Positions 60,018 to 64,000 of a stretch of 64,000 nt of DNA are shown here, piece after piece (within the stretch, counting starts at the first letter, position 1; every line of letters begins with the position of its first letter). The notes under the pieces were generated by a model that was not told the DNA's origin, searched no databases, and worked only from the letters and a program-made list of their open reading frames with translations. The position numbers were made by a program, and so were the translations under genes. This stretch comes from Lichtheimia corymbifera B2541. Its lineage: Eukaryota > Mucoromycota > Mucoromycetes > Mucorales > Lichtheimiaceae. Where the stretch lies: contig JNEU01000836.1 of the NCBI GenBank assembly GCA_000697475.1, positions 62,001 through 126,000 on the forward strand, read 5' to 3'.

Positions 60018-60974
60018 ATGGACGATCTATTTGTACTCGATGCCGGCACCGACTATGAGAAACAACTGCATAGCATTGGAAGACGCATGCTCCTCGAATA
60101 CGATTTGGTCATTGGAGACAAGCATTATGACATGCTCGAAGTGGAAGCTTATTTGAATGCACCTGGCCATCCCGATCCCTTTGTCCATGCACACCCATTC
60201 CAGAAACGTAGCGGTTATTGGGTAAGCTATATGACTTTTGTGTATACAGGCATCCAGACTAATAGTGGGTCATGTGATCTCCTTGATGGGGTATAGTTCT
60301 TTCATCGGGCAGGCATGTCAAGTACGCTTCGGAATGGATCAAGAAAAGGGGTTGATATCACAGTTGGAAAAGCCATCAACAATAGCACGGGTGGCCTGCT
60401 GATTCGTGCTGTGGAGGATAAGGAGACCGGACGAGTCATTGAAGGGCCTAGCTTGCTTGTGGATGAAATCCTCTTGGGCCTTGGTGGTTTGAAGACTGCG
60501 GATTTGGCCGATGAGCACTGGGATTGTTGGACACAAGAGAATCGTTTATACCTCAAGAAAAAGGAGACTCCTTACACCCAACCTGTACATCAATCATGCC
60601 GTGTTGGACTACGTCTAAGTCATCACAATTTAACCACCCGGTTGCAATACGTCGGACGTCCTTATCGTTACGTGATGAAGCCATGGCTTTTGAAGAAAGG
60701 CCGTGTATGGACACTCTTTGGATTGATGGAGGAAAAGCTCACAATCGAGGAATTGGTGCGATTGACGCTTATGAAGAAAACGCTGCTGCCCAAGTACAAG
60801 TCTGAATATGCCATTGGTCAAAAGGATGCTATCAAGACTATCAAGCAATGTGTTTGGGGCGGAAAGGATATCGTCGCAGGAAATGCCTTGTGGAAAACGA
60901 GAGTCATGAGCGCTGTACGATGGTGGGAACGACAGGCTGAGACTGGCAACATTATCGAGATAGAAAAGAAATAG
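60018..60974 (+). CDS. Conserved protein of unknown function, glycosylase-like motifs
   Basis: Two exons (60018-60221, 60297-60974) give 293 aa. The sequence is globular and looks well conserved: MLEVEAYLNAPGHPDPFVHA, HPFQKRSGYWFFHRAG, SRKGVDITVGKAINNSTGG and LLIRAVEDKETGRVIEGPSL. The order E-V-E-A-Y, then H..., F-H-R, G-V-D-I-T and G-G-L-L-I-R-A-V recalls the layout of 3-methyladenine DNA glycosylases (AAG/MPG), where EVEAYL is followed by a Y...N and LLRA motif. The likeness is only at motif level. The C-terminal 150 residues are basic and helical (YRYVMKPWLLKKGRVWTLF). No defect seen. Confidence 0.6.
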
Positions 60975-61296
60975 TTGTAGATACATGTACTATTACTAGC
61001 TGTGTTTTTACTCATGTATAATAGACGATGCATATACCTTCAACCAGCAGGCCTTTATAAATTTCATTGCGTGTCATATATGAAAACCTCCATTACAATC
61101 TTTATTCATGTCTTTTCATAGGGAATGAGAATTTGTAATTGGTAAGGGCAGCAGCAGCAGCAGTGGCGGTTGTTGGTCAAGGTTGTCAGAAAGGCTGATC
61201 CAATCAATTCAGACTCAACTGGGAAGTGGGAGCATTGACCGTTGCTTCAAGCTCCCTAATCGAGGCTCCTTCTCTTATCTACGTGCTACAGTCATC

Positions 61297-61671
61297 ATGG
61301 TATGTATACTTTTGCGGATGTAGTAGAGGGCTCCAATCATGCGAATGATGGATGATGGCGATGGATGGATAACAGAAAGGAGGATGGATGAAACTGAAAA
61401 GGGGATGGATGAAACTTCAAGTATCATAGCACAGCAATCACTAACCCCATTGTGTTGACATTTATAGGACGCTCAAAAGCAGCCTGTTAAGCTCGCCCGT
61501 GTTATCAAGGTTCTTGGCCGTACTGGCTCCCGTGGTGGTGTGACCCAGGTCCGCGTCGAATTCATGGACGACACCCACCGCAGCATCATTCGTAACGTCA
61601 AGGGTCCCGTTCGTGAGAACGACATTTTGTGCCTCTTGGAATCTGAACGTGAAGCCCGTCGTCTCCGTTAA
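61297..61671 (+). CDS. RPS28: 40S ribosomal protein eS28
   Basis: The first exon (61297-61299) contains only the start codon. After an intron of 168 bp (61300-61467), the second exon (61468-61671) carries the rest, giving 68 aa. The sequence [20 protein letters not shown] and [20 protein letters not shown] is that of eS28, the small-subunit protein near the mRNA exit channel and E site. The intron holds two direct copies of GGGATGGATGAAACT-like sequence and is long for this window, which is common in ribosomal protein genes. AATAAAAAC follows the stop within 10 bp. It is convergent with the ADIP-like gene. Confidence 0.95.
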
Positions 61672-61935
61672 GCCGAAAATAAAAACTTGAGCCAGCAGTT
61701 ATAAACCAATCGACTTTTTTATTATTCAAATGCAAGCTTATACTCGATATGATGATGGTGATGATGTTGTGGGGAGGTGGTTTGGGTGGAGGGGTGATAG
61801 TGGATCATTATTGGCTATTCGATGTCGTTTCCTTGGATTGCCGTTATTCAATGTTTGGCTATGTCGACGGTTCCTTTGTCTAACAACATAATAGAGATGA
61901 ACAGAATGTCCTCACGTGATCCTGTATCCTGATAC
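61672..61935. other. Convergent 3' intergenic spacer
   Basis: The 264 bp between the stops of eS28 and the ADIP-like gene contain a poly(A)-like signal and a GATGATG run, and no gene. Confidence 0.6.
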
Positions 61936-63958
61936 TTACAAGTCTTGGCCATCCCCTGATAATAAATCTTGCATAACCAATGTGCGCTTCATTTCATCAA
62001 ATGCCCAACGTTCCGCCTGTCATACAATGAGTACCATATCCATGCATCACCACAATATACATACCTCTAGCTTTTTCCGGTCATCGCCCAGTTTGATGGC
62101 AGCTTCAGTCACTTTGCGTTGTTCTGCTTTTGCCCTTGACAGGAGTAGGCGCAGCTTGTTTTCAGAAGTTGCATCCTCATACACAGAAGACTCTGAACTA
62201 TATTATCATTGTGAGAAATAAAACCCAAAAGTCGATATAAAGACATACTCAGAAAGCTCGGCATTTGCATTGGGATGGGTGTTATCAAAGAAGGCTCCGT
62301 CAGCAAATCGCATGTACATTTGCACCTTTCGATCACAAGCTTCTAGGCACGTTTCTATTGTTTAAATAGCAATCAGTCAAGCGGTTATGGATAACACCCC
62401 CGCAAACACCCATCTATGATCCGTACTTAACGTATCCACCAGTTCATCATTGCTTTCTTCCAGTCGTGATATCATTTCATCCTTCTCTGCCATATCTTCT
62501 TCGCTGTATACTTTGCGCATGTCGATTTGTCGATTCCATTCTTCCTTGAGTCTGGCCAGCAGATCATGGACACGATCAATAGCTGTGGATCCTGCAATCT
62601 CCAGTGGCAACTGCAGTAGCGGATAATCCCGTTCCCCCTTGTCATTCTATATATATAGCAATGAATAATCATTCACCTTTTGTCACCCATCCTAATTTAC
62701 CTTTGTGGATGGAAATGTGTCCTTGTAATTCCTTATTTGCCGAGAAAGCAGATCCGAGACGGTGCTATAAATGTCGACGACGATCTTCCTGAATGTATCT
62801 GCTTCTCTCAATGCGCTCTTTTCACGGTCACTGCTTTTCCTCAGGAGGTCTGTATACATGGCCCGCTCCTATTTTACTCTTATCAACCATTTACCCTTGA
62901 TCAACCATCGCCGATCTTCTCCTACCTCAGATACTTCTTCAGAGTCCTTGCTGTAGCTCGCACTTCCGGGGAACGGATCGTTGATCACCATGGAGGGCAC
63001 ATTTGCTTTTTGCTTTTCATCCATCAACTTGTATAAACGCTCTCGGGTCTTTGCTTGCTCTTGTTCATGCTTGCGGGTATCATGCTATAGCATAATGTCA
63101 ATATACCATATATCGAGCGTACTCCCTCTTCTTTCTCTTACCGCATACTGCGCCTTTATATATTGCATGTTGTGTTTGGCTTGTGTTAACTCTGTCGTGA
63201 TGGCTCGTCGTTTATCAGCCTCTGCTTTGGCCTTTTTGTTTGCCGAGCTATACCAAGGAACAAAAGTCAATGATCCCAAATGTCTGTCTTGCCCAATATC
63301 CCTCCCCCACTTACTCGACTTTGGCCTTTAATTGTATACACTCTCGCCTGCTTTGATCCAAATCCTGCCTGCTTTTTTCCTAGATACAAGCCAATCAATA
63401 CATATATCTTTTTTTTCATCCATCCTCTTACCAACTTGGATTCCAGTTCTTGATGACCTTGTTCCAGTTCTGCTACTCGACGCTCCAATTCTGCACGATG
63501 TTCATCATCTCTCTATGAAGGTAGTATCTATGAGAAGCCATTCCCCCTATTGCTCGTTGTAGTATCGTACTTGTTTATCCTTAAGGAGCGTATATAAGCA
63601 GTTGACAATATTACAGGTGTCTTGATCGTTATTGCTGTCAAAGATCAGTGGAGCAGGATAGTTGTGAGCTGTTAAAAGAATGTTGACGTAGTTGGCAGTC
63701 GATGCTAAGTTGGATGGCGAACATAGTCTATGTAAGATACAATGTTAGATTAGGAGGGGTTGTATTGGATCGATAACGCGACTTGATAGTACTCATTCTT
63801 GTTGGTGGTAGTGGCAGTCAACCCAGTTGGTTCATTCTCAAGGGCTGGAGAAAGAGGCGGTTCCAAAGACCTGCATTTATATTGTTATTGTTGTTGTACA
63901 TGCGAGATTGGAGTAGGACTTGCCCCAAGGAGAACGAGCGGTCATCGATAATATCCAT
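61936..63958 (-). CDS. ADIP/SSX2IP/Msd1-like microtubule-anchoring coiled-coil protein
   Basis: Twelve short exons give 462 aa with all phases consistent (63958-63924, 63870-63793, 63727-63571, 63512-63432, 63379-63315, 63247-63142, 63084-62926, 62868-62701, 62646-62427, 62354-62249, 62197-62065, 62016-61936). The N-terminal block LCSPSNLASTANYVNILLTA ... CNIVNCLYTLLKDKQ matches the globular start of the ADIP family (human SSX2IP, fission yeast Msd1). Long coiled coils follow (ERRVAELEQGHQELESKL). These proteins anchor microtubule minus ends at centrosomes or spindle pole bodies. The first intron (63923-63871) needs a GC donor (TTGGG|GCAAGT). The start codon lies 43 bp from the window edge, so an upstream exon is possible. 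Confidence 0.75.
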
Positions 63959-64000
63959 GGATATGCGAAAGGGAAAGAATCCTCTTTTGGATACAAATGG

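Overview
This window is nuclear DNA of a filamentous fungus, most likely an early-diverging one (Mucoromycota, probably Mucorales). The genes have many short introns (about 45-85 nt) with GTAAGT-like donors. The long genes encode VPS13, cullin-3, an NDUFA7-type complex I subunit and an ADIP/Msd1-type protein. The best-preserved small repeated-family proteins look like the uncharacterised families I know from Mucorales. No tRNA, rRNA, CRISPR array or prokaryotic-type operon was found. Exon boundaries below were built by hand from reading-frame and splice-site logic and were not computed.

Layout. 1-10.6 kb is accessory DNA. It holds degraded gene fragments, two members of a PD-(D/E)XK-like family (2801 intact, 8785 broken), a Crypton-like element remnant inside long inverted repeats (3947-6210), a CGTAA satellite (6235-6815), and a non-autonomous Mutator-like element (9439-10269) with a perfect 9-bp target duplication. 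10.6-35.7 kb is a conventional gene-dense block: ankyrin protein (-), divergent eIF4E (+), two-RRM lysine-rich protein (-), CUL3 (+), bHLH factor (-) and VPS13 (+, 11.7 kb). 35.7-47.9 kb is again repeat-rich. It has further copies of the Mutator-like element, a three-copy family that looks spliced and polyadenylated, nested tandem repeats and broken genes, with one clean gene (HAD-type dehalogenase) in the middle. 48-64 kb is gene-dense: a giant DUF3712/LEA-like membrane protein (-), NDUFA7-like (-), a coiled-coil protein (+), a small secreted Cys protein with a frameshift (-), an unknown conserved protein (+), ribosomal protein eS28 (+) and an ADIP/SSX2IP-like coiled-coil protein (-).

The genes do not form a pathway. 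They are ordinary housekeeping genes (ubiquitin ligase scaffold, lipid transfer, translation, respiration, transcription, microtubule anchoring) set between repeat islands. The observations most worth checking are the eIF4E paralogue lacking most cap-stacking tryptophans, four GC-AG introns that the reading frame forces, the Mutator-like insertion that supplies a stop codon to the gene it broke, the Crypton-like remnant bounded by inverted repeats, and the three-copy spliced repeat unit.
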